Assembly: GCA_029204225.1 (NCBI GenBank)
Contig: CM055104.1
Location: 52,134,294 to 52,198,293 of the forward strand
From: Diphasiastrum complanatum
Lineage: Eukaryota > Streptophyta > Lycopodiopsida > Lycopodiales > Lycopodiaceae
Length of the DNA: 64,000 nt
Reading direction: 5' to 3'
In this document: in pieces, positions 1 to 11,720 of the stretch
How the letters are laid out: every line of letters starts with the position of its first letter
Numbering within the stretch: the stretch's first letter is position 1
Notes under the pieces: generated by a model
Told to the model about the DNA's origin: nothing
Seen by the model: the letters and a program-made list of their open reading frames with translations, nothing else
Databases searched by the model: none
Position numbers and translations under genes: made by a program

Positions 1-2071
1 AGCGTGGGACAGAATCAGAGGCTTTCCTGAAGTCCACAAAACAACACTAAACCTTTTCTCTCCTGTGTCTAGCTTTCTCAATGAGGGCTCGAAGTGTGAA
101 TATGTGATCTGTAGTGGAATAATGAGCGCGGAACCCTGCCTGACCCAAAGCATGTAATCTCCTGGACTCTGCCTCTGAGCTAACTGCAGACTGGAGGATG
201 GTGCCATATAGCTTCGCGAGAACATGTCCAATCATAATAGTGCGGTAATTACCAGTTACCATGGGGTCACCATTTTTATGGATAGGATGTATGATGTTGG
301 TCCACCAAGAGGATGGGAAGCCTTCAACAACGGCATGGTTAAGGAGAGTAAATAAGGTAGGGGCAAGAGTATCGGAGGCGTGAATCAATAGCTCAGATTC
401 AAGGTCTTCAATGTCCCTGGTGCGGTGGGTTTTCAGCTTTTTGATTGCTGCCCGAACCAGGTCAGGGGTGAAAATGGTGAAGTCTGAAGGTCGAGGAGAT
501 TTGGAGATGGGCATATCAGTGGGTATAGTGTAAAGCTGGGTAGCATAGTCGGTCCAGATATGTAAATCGTCCAGTAGAGGGGGTGGGGCACGAGGGATAA
601 ACTCACGCCAAAAGGCACTAGAGGAGGAGCTGAGAAGGAGGTTCACAAGACGGTTACCTTCGGAGTCATTATAGGCACGTTTTTTGCGACGGAGTGTATG
701 ATTGTACAATTGTCGTGAGGAGCGGAGGAGATGGCGAGCGTGGAAACGAGCATGTGTGACAGAGTGGTGAAGGGATCGGCATTCCGCGTCATACCATGGT
801 GGATGGAAAGGTCGGGATGATTGTGGATGCATTGGTTTGTGTTTATGAGGTTTAGAGGGGAAAGCGAAAGTAGCAGCAGTGTGGAGACAGGTGGTGAGGA
901 AGGCGGCTTGTGACTCAAGCGATTCACTGTGTGGAAAAGAGTGAAGTAAGGAGGCGAGAGATTCTTGGTAGAGTGGGATGGAGAGGGGGTGGAAGGTGTA
1001 TTTGGGTGCACGGGGAAGGATGGACTGGTGTAGAGGTTGTGATGGTGGAAGGTGGCCAATAGCGAAGAATAAGAACGAATGATCAGAGAGGGTGGTAGGG
1101 GAGATATGGAATCTATGAATGAGAGGGATGGATGACGGTGACCCCATGAGGTAATCAACCACACTATGACCGCCACTGTGAGGGTGACAAGTATAGCTGC
1201 CAGAATTAGGCCAGTGAGGTAGGCCATTATAAATGGCTAACTCATGTGCCTCACCAAACTGTAACAGGTAGTCACCATATGAAGTAATAGGTCCTGGTCC
1301 ATCATCAGAAAACCTGGTGATCTCCAAGCTGTCGCTATCAAGGGCATGGACTCGCATATGATCCGTAGCATCATGGAACTCTGTCTGTCGTGAAGCTGTC
1401 CGGGCATTAAGATCCCCAGTGAGGAAAATATGCCCTCGCTCTGCAAATTTGATATCCACTGAAAGGTCCAAATAAGGTGAGCCAACACCCTCAACAAAGG
1501 AGGACTCTGGAGGAAAATAGCAGGCAACAATGAAGATATCCCTGTCCAAACCAATCGCTCGTCCTGTGATACGAAGCCAAATATATCGTGCATGCTCATC
1601 ATGCCTGACAAACTCAAACATCTGATGAAGGGACTCTCTGTATAGACAAGCCACTCCTCTCGAACCACGACCACTGGCTGATCTAGTCTCAGATCTGTAT
1701 ACTGAATCCCATCTGTATCCCGGGAAGGTGGGTAAACCGCGCAGCTGGCTCTCATGAGTCTCCATGAAAAACAATAGGTCTCGGCCAGTGATAAAGTCAA
1801 TTAGATCGCCTGCTGTAGAAGATGAGTGGATGCCATCACAGTTCCATAGCCCAATCTGAAGATGGTATGGATGGGGCGCCGGGATGCTCCCAATCCCCGG
1901 GGGCCCCGAATTCCTAGCTCTGGGAACTGCTCGGGGTGCCAACAACAAACTGTATATGACCATCTCGATATATGACCCGTCTACCAGTCTCTCGAGCCAC
2001 CTGGAAGGCTTTGCGCCTCTCCTCAACCTGGATGTAGGTAAGATCATCATCCATATATATGGTAGTGCCAC
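1..2071 (-). pseudogene. LINE-A ORF2: endonuclease plus start of reverse transcriptase (broken, runs off the left edge)
   Basis: This is a non-LTR retrotransposon ORF2 that would nick target DNA and copy its RNA. Reading leftward, an apurinic-type endonuclease starts at about 1866 with IGLWNCDGIHSS, followed by FFMETHES, VACYFPPESS, FLTGDLNART, GGHSVVDYLMGS and LSDHSFLFF. A linker follows, then the first reverse transcriptase blocks (IIHPIHKNGD, NYRTIMIGH, GQAGFRAHYSTTDH). The frame ends at a TAG at 47-49. Beyond it the same frame continues as VDFRKASDSVPR, an RT motif, so the stop is a single in-frame nonsense change and the element continues outside the window. Upstream residues to 2071 overlap ORF1 and may not be translated. 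It lies in the intron before the first visible NOMO exon, on the opposite strand. Domain order is certain; clade (L1/Tx1-like) is inference. Confidence 0.9.
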
Positions 2072-2945
2072 GTAGCTGGGCTCTGCAGCGTAAAGCCTCT
2101 CTGTGGCTGCCTAAGGATGTGAAGCGAATGACCAGTGTAGCTGCATCTCTGGTGGGCCTCCAAGCTGTATCTAGCCCATCTGTCACATGTCCTAGAGTGG
2201 TCTCGAGAAATCTCGAAGCCTCGGCAATGGCATCCTGTGTATCCTGTTTCCCACGAACCCTAATGTTATGGGCCTTTTGCTCCCTTGACTGCTTTTCTGA
2301 AACAGTGGTTGAGATGACCGAGGAAATGGGGGCACTAGGCTTGGTGCCTTTCTTCAAGACCGTTGCCCATGAATTGTTATGCTGCTCAATTTTATTCTCA
2401 AGTTCTCGTATCATGGTGGTGGTCGATTCCGAGGCTGCAACATGCTTAGTGTTGATCACCTGCTCCAATGAAGCGACTTTGGATTGCAACACAATCTTTT
2501 CCTTGAGAGTAAGGAGACTACTATTCCTTTCAATTGTGTAAGTTCCTGTTTCAAAAGCTGAAATTGGCTTTCATTTGGTCAGCTTCCCAGGAGGAGAATA
2601 GTTCGGTTGATTTGGAGGGAGTGTATGGGATGGGTGCTGTAGGTGGGGGGGCTGTGGGTTTTTGGGAAATAGGGATAGGAAGGAGGCCGGTAGGGATGGC
2701 TAGATTGATAGGATTGGAGATCGATGAAGACGAGGAAGAGGCAGAAGCAGAGGAAGAAGAAGGTGAAGACGAGGAAGAGGCAGAAGCAGAGGAAGAAGAA
2801 GGCGAAAGAAGATAAGGAGCAGCAGAAGAGGGAGAAGAAGAGGAGGAAGAGAATGGGAGTGGGGAAGAAAAAGGATGTTCCAGCGAGGGGGAGGACAGAT
2901 CTGTAGACAGCGAGGGGGAGGGTAGATCTGTCGGCAACAAGGGGG
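1914..2945 (-). pseudogene. LINE-A ORF1: RNA-binding-like protein with Ser-rich N-terminus
   Basis: The intact C-terminal part (192 aa, 2492 down to 1914) has a coiled-coil start (LQSKVASLEQVINT), then an RRM-like region and LINE ORF1 C-terminal features: HNIRVRGKQDTQ, LRGTTIYMDDDLTYIQVEERR and GRRVIYRDGHIQF. Further upstream, in another frame (2940 to 2551), lies a Ser/Pro-rich stretch ending in KSTELFSSWEADQMKANF. The same phrase occurs in LINE-B at 3800-3850, so it belongs to ORF1. A frameshift near 2545 splits the two parts. ORF1 overlaps the start of ORF2. Known role for such proteins: nucleic-acid chaperone of the retrotransposon particle. Broken copy. Confidence 0.8.
2729..2806. repeat. 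39-bp GA-rich minisatellite, two units
   Basis: Units 2729-2767 and 2768-2806 are almost identical. On the minus strand they encode the Ser/Ala-rich segment of LINE-A ORF1, so this low-complexity protein region grew by tandem duplication. A further G-rich repeat of about 30 bp (three degenerate units) follows at about 2880-2965, near the junction with LINE-B. Confidence 0.85.
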
Positions 2946-2984
2946 GGGGGTAGGTCTGTAGGCAGTTTTGTAGACAGCAGCGAA

Positions 2985-3600
2985 CTGCAATAAATGCTCA
3001 CCGTAGGGGGAAGTAGGTCCCAAGCTGTCTCTGAAACCCTAGTAACTCCCATCTCGTCGCTGTCGAGAGCATGAATGCGGAGCTGGTCGATGATGTCATA
3101 AAACTCTGACTGTCGTGAGGAGGTTCGATCATTAAAATCCCCAGTGAGGAAAATATGGCCTCTCTCTGCGAATCTGATAATATCAGGTGACAAATCAAGG
3201 TATGGTGAACCTGTGCCCTCTGCAAAGGATGAAGACTCTGGAGGAAAGTAACAAGCCGCCACAAGAAGGTCCTTGTCCAAACCAACGTCCTGTCCAACAA
3301 TACGAATCCAGATATAGCGTGCATGCTCGTCGTGTCTGATGAACTCGATGCTCGGGTGAAGAGACTCTCTGTATAGGCATGCAACCCCTCCGGATCCACG
3401 ACCATTAGCTGATCTAGTCTTAGGTCTGAATACGGAATCTCATCTGTATCCTGGAAAAATAGGTAATCCTCTCGCCTGACTCTCGTGAGTCTACATAAAA
3501 AACAATACATCTCTGCCAGTGATGAAATCAATCAGGTCGCCAGCTCTGGAAGATGAGTGTATACCATCGCAGTTCCATACTCCAATCCGGAGATGGTGTG
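2985..3600 (-). pseudogene. LINE-B ORF2 endonuclease fragment
   Basis: This is a second copy of the endonuclease domain, related to LINE-A. It starts near 3594 with IGVWNCDGIHSSS and DLIDFITGRDVLFFM, meets a TAG, and continues with ARYIWIRIVGQD, LLVAACYFPPESS, SPYLDLSPDI, AERGHIFLTGDFNDRT and finally YGEHLLQFAAVY near 2985. There it stops mid-domain and runs into the Ser-rich ORF1 region of LINE-A. No RT follows. It is a 3'-truncated LINE joined head-to-tail to LINE-A. This is unusual, because LINE truncation is normally at the 5' end. Confidence 0.85.
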
Positions 3601-3643
3601 GATGGGGCCCCGAAGCACTCCCGAACCCGGGGACCCCAAATAC

Positions 3644-4360
3644 CTAGCACTGGGAGCTGCTAGGAGTGCTATCAAGAAAGCGCACTCGTCCATCGCGGTA
3701 GATGACTCGTCTGCCAGACTCACGGGCTACCTGAAAGGCCTTACGCCTCTCTTCCACCAGCTGTGAGATTTCTTGCCACAAAATCTGGAAATCTGCCTTG
3801 ATTTGGTCAATCTGCCAAGAGGAAAAAAGCTCAGTGGATTTAGAGGGCATATATGGGATGTTTGCTGTAGGTTGTGGTGCCGTGAGGAAGGAGGAGACAG
3901 CACTGATCGGCGTAGGGAGGATGGGCTCAGAAAATGAGAGGGACAGAACCGGCATGGAGCATAGGAGCAGACTGGGCAGACACCGGTACAGCCGCAGATT
4001 CAGCCGCCGGTACAGCAAGAAAAGCAAGTACAGCCGCCGGTACAGCAGGTACAACAGCTGCCACGCAGGCAGGTACGTTAGGTACAGCCGCAGAAGGTAC
4101 AGCAGCTACCACGCAGGCAGACTGCTCTGTCTGCGTGGCAGGGAGGGGCGCCACCTCAGCAGGGTGCGCCACATCAGCAGGCAGCGCTGCCTGTGCCTGC
4201 GTGGCAGGCAACGCTGCCCTATGGCCTTAACAAGCGCAGCACAAGATTGGTACTATAATCAAGATGAAACTGAGCATACAGATTGGGAGGGGGTGAGGTG
4301 GCAACAGGGGAGCGATTTGACTTGCGGGCTAGGCTGGCGCAAGGAGGAGCCATGGAGGCT
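3644..4360 (-). pseudogene. LINE-B ORF1, Ala/Pro-rich N-terminus and C-terminal domain
   Basis: The C-terminal part (down to 3644) shows KSTELFSSWQIDQIKADFQ, QLVEERRKAFQVARESGRR and VIYRDGRVRF, close to LINE-A ORF1. Upstream (about 4211-3927) is an Ala/Pro/Val-rich stretch. A candidate start MAPPCASLARKSNRS lies at about 4353, just inside the (GA)n tract. Several frame breaks separate the parts. The 5' end of the element therefore abuts the microsatellite at 4367-4421. Confidence 0.7.
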
Positions 4361-4364
4361 GGCC

Positions 4365-4366
<2 letters not shown>

Positions 4367-4421
<55 letters not shown>
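4367..4421. repeat. (GA)n microsatellite, 5' boundary of LINE-B
   Basis: A pure GA run of 55 bp. It marks the 5' end of the minus-strand LINE-B. Similar GA runs border LINE-D, -E and -F in this window. Confidence 0.95.
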
Positions 4422-4424
<3 letters not shown>

Positions 4425-6130
4425 GTAGCCACTAGTTGCTAGTATGATGTATTTGCTATGATCATTCATGTTTTGTTCAATTGCATAAGTTTTTGTTCGT
4501 AGCTCAATTTGGTCATTGTTACCAGAGGTAACCACAACACCAGCCTTGACTCTCAAATTTTAATGCTCAAACATGTAGATGAATGCACATCTTACAAACA
4601 CAATAGCCTAGCAATTGTATTTTAGGAACTATCAATGTTTATCTAGATAGTTCAACATATATTGTATGGAGAAATAGGAGATGGAAATATATGTGGAATG
4701 GTCATTATGAGCGAGCAATTCGGGCTGCATTGTTAACAAGAACATTATTAGTGGACCAATTGTAAGGATTAGGACTTATAGAGCCTGCTTACAAAGCACC
4801 AAAAGGAGTAACAGTTGGATAAAGTCACTTCCCCTAGTATTGTTTGTTTACAATAAGCAGCCAGCTTGGAGAACAATAGTTTGCAAAATACTTTGTGCTT
4901 ATATGGTTTTGAATTGAGGTTACCTATCATAGTTATAACTAGAAAGTGTATTTTGTAAATGCGGTTGATTCTCTTGATGATATGTGAGTAGTGCAACTTG
5001 CATTAGAAAGATGTCTGGGATGCTCAAGATTGAGCTAATCATTATGCGAACCTTAAGAGCATGCTCAAGGGCACTTAGGCCTATACATGAATAAGATGGG
5101 TGCTTGGAAAGAGCACCCACATGGATATGATAACCATAACAAAGGATTCCAATATGGATACTAATATGGACAAGATGTCCGTAATACTCCCAAACTGAAA
5201 AACCAATGATCTCAATGTGGGTATCTATATAACAACATGATGTAGGAATTGTATCCTCAAGAACTAGTACATGTATAAAGCAACGCCATGGAACAAAATC
5301 CTGCAAAGGTGCATGTGGTGACATAACCATTCGGTATTACACGACACCCCAATCATGAAGACAAATGTGAAGCTCTACCAAGGTACTCGGATGACCCAAG
5401 AATGCCAAATGGTAGCATCAAAACATGTCTTTGTGAGAACTGCTCCAAACCTTGTATGTATTAGGCAAGCTGTCTAGACCTAGTATGCTAGAGAATGGCA
5501 TCAATATGAACATCTTGGCATCAACTACGAAAGACCAATGCCACATCAATAGAAATAAGAGACCATATCAAGCAATAGTGCTATGTAAGACCATCTAGAT
5601 GCATAGTATAAAGGAAATATGATGCCAAAACATAAGAGAGGAAAGATCCCATGGAAACCACACTTTAACAATGTATATCTGAATGGAAAGCCATGGTTGA
5701 AGCAAGTAGGTTATGTTTGTGATTGTATCCATCGACAAAAGAATACAAATGGGCCCAAAAGATGTGATAGAGAAGAGACTTGACTAGGGCTAACCTCCCA
5801 CATGCATAAAATGTTTTTAGAACTCTTGTAAAGATTAGTCAATAACTATTACTATACATTTTGAATTGATGCTATTGCGCTCCAAAATCAAAGAAAAGCT
5901 AGTCAATGGATAGACCTAAAAATTCTTATGAACCCTTGCTTCTTTAGTAGCATTGCTTCCAAATCAAGTGTTTTGGTTTGTAGAAAACACAATCCACTAA
6001 TAATATTTCTTGATACTCAATCATGCATGCTATATTTGCTAAGCTTAAATTCTCGATTTGGATAGTTGATTAAGTCGAAGATGCAAAAACATGTTTTGGC
6101 TAACATTACAACATCTAACCTATATGGCAG
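4422..6130 (+). other. Intron sequence upstream of first visible NOMO exon, no gene seen
   Basis: AT-rich DNA with stops in all frames and no recognisable domain. The part nearest 6130 has a branch-point-like ctaac and an AG acceptor for the exon at 6131. The preceding NOMO exon (signal peptide and the conserved GCGGFVE region) was searched for here and not found. It is presumably left of the window. Confidence 0.6.
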
Positions 6131-6196
6131 GCAAGTGCAACTTTGGCGAAGTTGAGGAAGTTGTCTGATCCAAAACTTGACTACTCACAAATGACG
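6131..6196 (+). CDS. NOMO: NOMO exon 1 (of those visible)
   Basis: 22 codons, phase 0 at both ends, acceptor ...tatatggcag and donor gtagga. It translates to ASATLAKLRKL followed by SDPKLDYSQMT. This fits the segment before the conserved VELQT..DGLVKD in plant NOMO proteins (typically ...KLDFSHIT). It was found only because it completes the next exon. It is short and 7.4 kb from its neighbour, so confidence is lower than for the others. Confidence 0.8.
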
Positions 6197-9100
6197 GTAG
6201 GATTCATCTTCGAGTTGTTTTACTTTTAAAGAAATTTTACTTGTATTGTGGATGGAACGACTTAGGATTGGATGCTATTTTTGTAATTTAGTTGATTTCT
6301 ACAAATTTGCATATCCTATTTATGAGAAACACAGTCGTATCTCATGATTTGTTTGCATACGTGTGATCCTCATATTTTTGACTAAAAAATAGAGTTATGA
6401 CTCAAGGTATGCAGTTTCTATGGTTTTTATTTTACAAGTTCACTTCCCACAATCTAACACCTTATTTAGTTGTTCTATTGTCACAAATTACTTTAGTGTT
6501 TTTGTGAAAGTATCATGCTCGTAGTAAACTTTGGAATGTTTTGAGTAGCTAGTCTTAGTCTTTTGACTTTTAAAACTCTTTTTGTTGTCTTAATCCTTGA
6601 CATGACTTTGTTTGCATACGTGTGATCCTCGTATTTTTGACTAAAAAATAGAGTTATGACTCAAGGTATGCAATTTCTATGGTTTTTATTTTCAAAGTTC
6701 ACTTCCCACAATCTAACACCTGATTTAGTTGTTTTATTGTCACAAATTACTTTAATGCCTTTGTGAAAGTATCATGCTTGTAGTAAACTTTGGAGCATTT
6801 TGAGTAGCTAGTCTTAGTCTTTTGACTTTCAAAACTCTTCTTGCTGTCTTAATCCTTGGCACAGAAGATACTATGTCATTTATTAATGTGTCTTTCCATT
6901 TTACATTGAACCAAGAAGCATTTCATTATAAACCAAGAAGCATTTTACATTGAGAAACCTTCTAGTATCATTTTAGTTTTCCATCCCTTGTTCCAAAAGT
7001 AAGGGACGGACTTTCTTAAAGCATAAGTACTCACTTTTTTTTGAACTTTCTTAGAGATTGTTGACTTGTTTGTGTTGATTATCTTGTAGTAGGCAAGTCC
7101 AACTCAAGCAAATAAATTCAATATCAGTCATAAATTGGGGACTAGTTATATTAAAGGGAGATGATTTTTGTTGCAAACAAAGGTCTAAAGATAACAAAAG
7201 CAACCTAGGGTTACACATAGAATAAACATTTACCAAAAGCTCGTATTTTTTTTTTCATAGAGTGGTGATGCAAGTGTCCATTTCTCAAATCACTTGCCAT
7301 CTATTCTATAGCTTGTGAAGAGTAATACAGAGACAATGACTAGTAATGGATCCGGAAAATAGAACCAGGCTTATCAAACATGAAATTGTAGTTTGATGAA
7401 TCCATCACATGAACAAATTTTTTGTTGCCTACCATGCGATAACGCTGGATATTGCTATTCATAGCATGCTGTGCCGTCAATTTAGGTCATTAGACATCGT
7501 TTTAACGCTCTTTGCACTAGGATGTCACAAGGGTGTACCTTGGACCCTCAATCCAACAGAACAAGGTCCATAGGCCCAAATGTGCAAAATGAGTGTTGTG
7601 TTGGTCCCTCAACTTAGGTTGGTGCACGACTAGTGATTTTATGGTGCTTTATCAGTGGCATGGACTTTGGTGCTTGGCCCATCTCACTAACTAGAGCTCA
7701 GACGTGTGCAATACCGACATCTAGATCTGTGCAATGCACAATACTTTTTGTTTGTTATGGTATGGAAACCCCCCGGGGCCCCACTAGCTTCTCAACTAGA
7801 TGTTGGTGCTAAGCACAATTTTGACGTGCCGTTGGCTAGCATTTGTTGGAAAGAAAAGAGAAAATGAAAATTATGTGTGCATTTGTGTGATGAATGCAAA
7901 ACAGATTCTCGTATAGCTCAAGGAAACAAGTCAACTAACCATTTGACTATCACTAATGCATGTGAAAGAGAAACCAAAAAAAGAACATCCAAAAAACTAG
8001 ATCACATCTTACAGTTCTTCCCATATTTTTGAACGACTTATCTAATTCCAATGATTGTTGGTGCAATGGAAAGCACACTTTAAGGGTTTTTCATTGTTGC
8101 AAAGATCGCCTTATTTGGATAAGTAACGCTACAATCATGGTCGTCTGAATATTCTAACTATGAACCCTAATCGATATAGTGTTGATGCTCGGGACACTCT
8201 GAAGAACTCAAAGTGCCCGTGCAATCCCTGTCAAAAGCTGAAAAGGTATTGTGAGAAGGAAAAGCAAGCTCAAATAGATCAAGCATTAGGAGGTAATTAA
8301 AATCAAGTAAAAGACTAGTTAGACCTTACATATGAATCAAAAGAGATCATATAGTAATCCACAAGCTTCTCTACATAGCCAATCCAACACAAACAAATCA
8401 ACCTCATAGACTTACAGTCAACAAGAGGAACTCCTAAATCACACCATAAGTGAAAAAGTGAGGGAGGGTGGTTGCTTTAATAGTTTTGCCAAGCACATCA
8501 AGGGTGAATCCAACTCCTTAATAGTAACTGGGGGTCTTTCTCAAGCTTAGTGGTATGTCTTATTTCGTTTGGCATTAATGGTTCCCATTATCAATGGACC
8601 CTTCTTTGTGGCAAAGTAGGCTCTTTGATTAGTTATGCCAGGAAGATTCCCAACATCTTTACAGTGCCAATCCCTCTTACGGGTCTTGAGGTATGAATTC
8701 TTGGGGCCTTTTGAAAATTGGTCCATGACTCTTAATGAGCTGTTTCTTTTAATAGGGCTGGAAAACCCATGTTTAGCATGATTATTCGACAATTGTTGAC
8801 AACACTTCACTTCCTTCCTGTTATGGCTACAGCAAATTTAACCAGAGATCCATGTCGGTTTTGGTTTAACGATGGTCAAATTCGCTAGCAATTCATGATA
8901 CTACCAATGTAGTAGTATTGGTTGGATGTCAAAATTGGAATCATCTTTGTGATGTCGTAAGGGTTACAATCATATTCAAGTTGATTGGTGTGATAACATG
9001 CTTTGTTTGTTCATGTGATAGATCCAATAATTCTGGGAAAGCAGTAGTCTTTGTTGTAGGTTGAAAATTAGTCACCATTCATTCTTACCCTCAATCCCTT

Positions 9101-10080
9101 TACATGGGTGATTCATCATTAAGTTTCTTATTAAGAATACAAGTAGATTGCTAGAGAAGCTTATATATGAGGTTCTAGCTCTGCCATTGCCTTCAAGTAG
9201 TAGGCCTTGGTCTTCAAGAGCTCATATGAACAGAACAAAGGAATTGCTTTATAGGCATGTAACACAGGCTTGTTGAAGATGCATGCTTTTCTCTAGATAT
9301 GTTTTCCTTTTCAGGGGTTAACTTACTCAATCACAAGTCAGTTCTATTTGGGTAATAGAAGCTACTTTATTTTGAGCAAAACATGAAGGTTATATGTTCC
9401 AAGGATCTGTATTGGAAAATGTCTTGGCGACAAAGTGATGTTCAGAGGTGGTTGTAAAACAATTCTCTTTATGAAACCAAGTTGTAAAGGCTCTCCATGT
9501 GCAAGAATGGTAACCTTTTATGTGATTTGATTCTATGTTCAAGATACATAAGGACTTCCTTTCTCGTGGTTCTTGAACATAATTCTTTTTTAATGTTTAT
9601 AAGACCTCTTTGTCATTGGCAACACTAGGTACCATTCATGTGTGGTATTTCTTTCTTTTCACATCATTTTTATCCATCACTATTGTGTCTCTTCTTGCAT
9701 TGCCACATCTCTTGTTTATACATTACCTATGGTTAGTCATTCTGCATCTTTGGTTTAGCCAAAGAAGCTTGGAAAAAACTTGAAAATGTGCAAAAAAATG
9801 AAAAGAGCTAGGAGTCAAGGTGCAAACTTGTTATCCTATTCTAATGGACATGTTGGATTGTTTTAGAAGGTAAAGCATTGTGCATTTATGTATATTATAT
9901 CAACAAAATTAAGCAAATTGAATCAAATGGGATCTCCTACAAGGTGATCAAGCCCCCTCAGAGAAAGACTGCTTTGAACATGGAATCAATATGATGGATA
10001 GGTGGAAAACAAAAAAACCTCAACAGAGGAGAAAGAGGCAATAAGGGCAGTTTTCTAACACAAAGCTTTAGATAAAGACT
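6197..10080 (+). other. NOMO intron 1, left part; no gene recognised
   Basis: AT-rich DNA without coding signal on either strand. Apart from the tandem duplication at 6351-6868 nothing is identifiable. The few ORFs of 60-90 codons lack any familiar domain. Confidence 0.6.
6351..6868. repeat. 259-bp tandem duplication
   Basis: The segment beginning gtttgcatacgtgtgatcct at 6351 recurs at 6610 with only a few differences. The two units lie directly head to tail (6351-6609 and 6610 to about 6868). They are non-coding, inside NOMO intron 1. Confidence 0.9.
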
Positions 10081-11720
10081 GGTCCTCCCCCACCTCCTGT
10101 TCTTGCTCCTAAATTTAGGTCCTCCCCCACCTCCTGTTCTGGCTCCTCCCCCTCAGCCTGATGCACATCCACCACTCGTTCCTCAGCCCACTGCACCACA
10201 TCCTACCACACCACCACAGCCCACTGCACCTCCTGCTGCATCTATTTCTTCACTCTGAGTCAACACCAGATGGTCTCTCATAGGACACCCAAGACCATCC
10301 ACTTTCACCACACATCAGAATGATTTGGACTCTGATGATGAGGATGGTGATGATAGACAACATGGTGAGGTTGGTTCTTCTGGAGCTTCTTCGCCACCAT
10401 CTCAGCAACCTCAGCCACCTCAGACCCAGTTTTTCCCCCAGCCTCGGCACCCCCCTGCCACTGACATGCCTCCTCCTGCTCCTCGTAAGGGTGCTTACCG
10501 CACTAGGGCATCCTCCAGTAGATCGTCTTGCAGCTCCCAGTATAGACAGCAGTCCATGGGGGAGTCTTTCTAGCCCCATCTCGAGGTAGAGGCCCAGCAG
10601 GCTTTGGAAAACATGATCTATGAGTTGAACCTACCATTTGCCATTGCTGACACGCAGCCCTTCAAGAGGGCTATAGCTGTAGTTGTTGCTGCAAGTCCAT
10701 GCTTCAGGCCACCCGTGGCTAAGGCTATCCGTACCACCTACCTTACATCCAGGGTGGAGGAGCTCACCACACAGATGACGCCTCTTAGGAAGGCCTGGGA
10801 GAGTTATGGGTGCTCGATCATGTCTGATGGCCGGAGTGATACCCGCCGCCGGCCAGTGATCAACATACTGGTGTCTTGCTGCATGAGCACTATGTTTTAT
10901 CGGGCCATTGGTGCTAGTAGAGGTGATGGGGTCATTGACGGACAATTTATGTTCGATATCATCAGTGAGGTTATAGAGGAGGTTGGCCCTGCCAACGTAG
11001 TGCAGGTTGTCACCGACAACGTAAGTAGTTGCGTGCACATGTCTCACTTGCTACAGCAGCAGTACCCTGCTATTGTATGGACCCCCTGTGTTGCACATAG
11101 CATTGATCTTATACCGGGGGATATTGGCCGCTTGCCCTGGGTCCGCATGATAGCTGATATGGCCCTTGCCGTGGTGACATTCATCACCCTAACCCTCTTC
11201 CGCACCTTCAGTTCACTTGATCTGAAGAAACCAGCTCCCACACGTTTTGCATTAGACTTGACTGTCATGCATAGGCTTATTAGAGTCAGACATCAGCTCA
11301 AACACATGGCCACTAGTGCTACATTTAGGGAGCTGCCTTTCTCCAGTAGGCCTGATGGTTTGAGATTTTTGAGGAGCACTAAGGGCCTTATCTACGAGTT
11401 CATGGACAGGATTGGACAGCTGCTAAAGCAACATTTTTTCTTCGAGGACAGGTATGGTACTTGATGGGAATCTGTCTAGTGTAATTGAAATAAGTTTGCT
11501 CTCATCTTCGCATCTTCAGATTTGTTCGTTGACATGTCATTAACTATGTGAAACAAGATGGTGGTGTTGCGGGACATCTGGTAGTGTTGGTGGAATTGGT
11601 TCCATAGGCCGATTCACGCTGTTGCCCACCTGTTGCACCCCATGTGGCTATCTGAGTGGCAGGCATCAGACATGGAGCTAGGTTTGGATTGGTTGAGATT
11701 GCATTTGAATTCCCGCCTTT
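10081..11720 (+). pseudogene. hAT-A transposase pseudogene (DUF659/hAT type)
   Basis: A Pro-rich N-terminus (10325-10573) is separated by one in-frame TAG (10574) from the 286-codon core ending at 11464. The core shows the plant hAT/DUF659 signature: WESYGCSIMSDGRSDTRRRP, VVTDNVSS, PCVAHSIDLIPGDIGRLPWV, FRTFSSLDLKKP and YEFMDRIGQ. An internal deletion near 11350-11390 removes part of the region between FSSRP and LIYEFMDRIG. A following exon-like piece (about 11580-11720, WFHRPIHAVAHLLHP) matches the same region of the hAT copy at 42.4 kb. The C-terminal dimerisation domain is missing. Such transposases cut and paste DNA with short terminal inverted repeats and 8-bp target duplications. It sits in NOMO intron 1 in the same orientation as the gene. 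Confidence 0.85.

Noticed and set aside
4422-6130. Upstream NOMO exon with the GCGGFVE motif
   Set aside because: Searched by eye in all plus-strand frames and not found. It is most likely left of the window.
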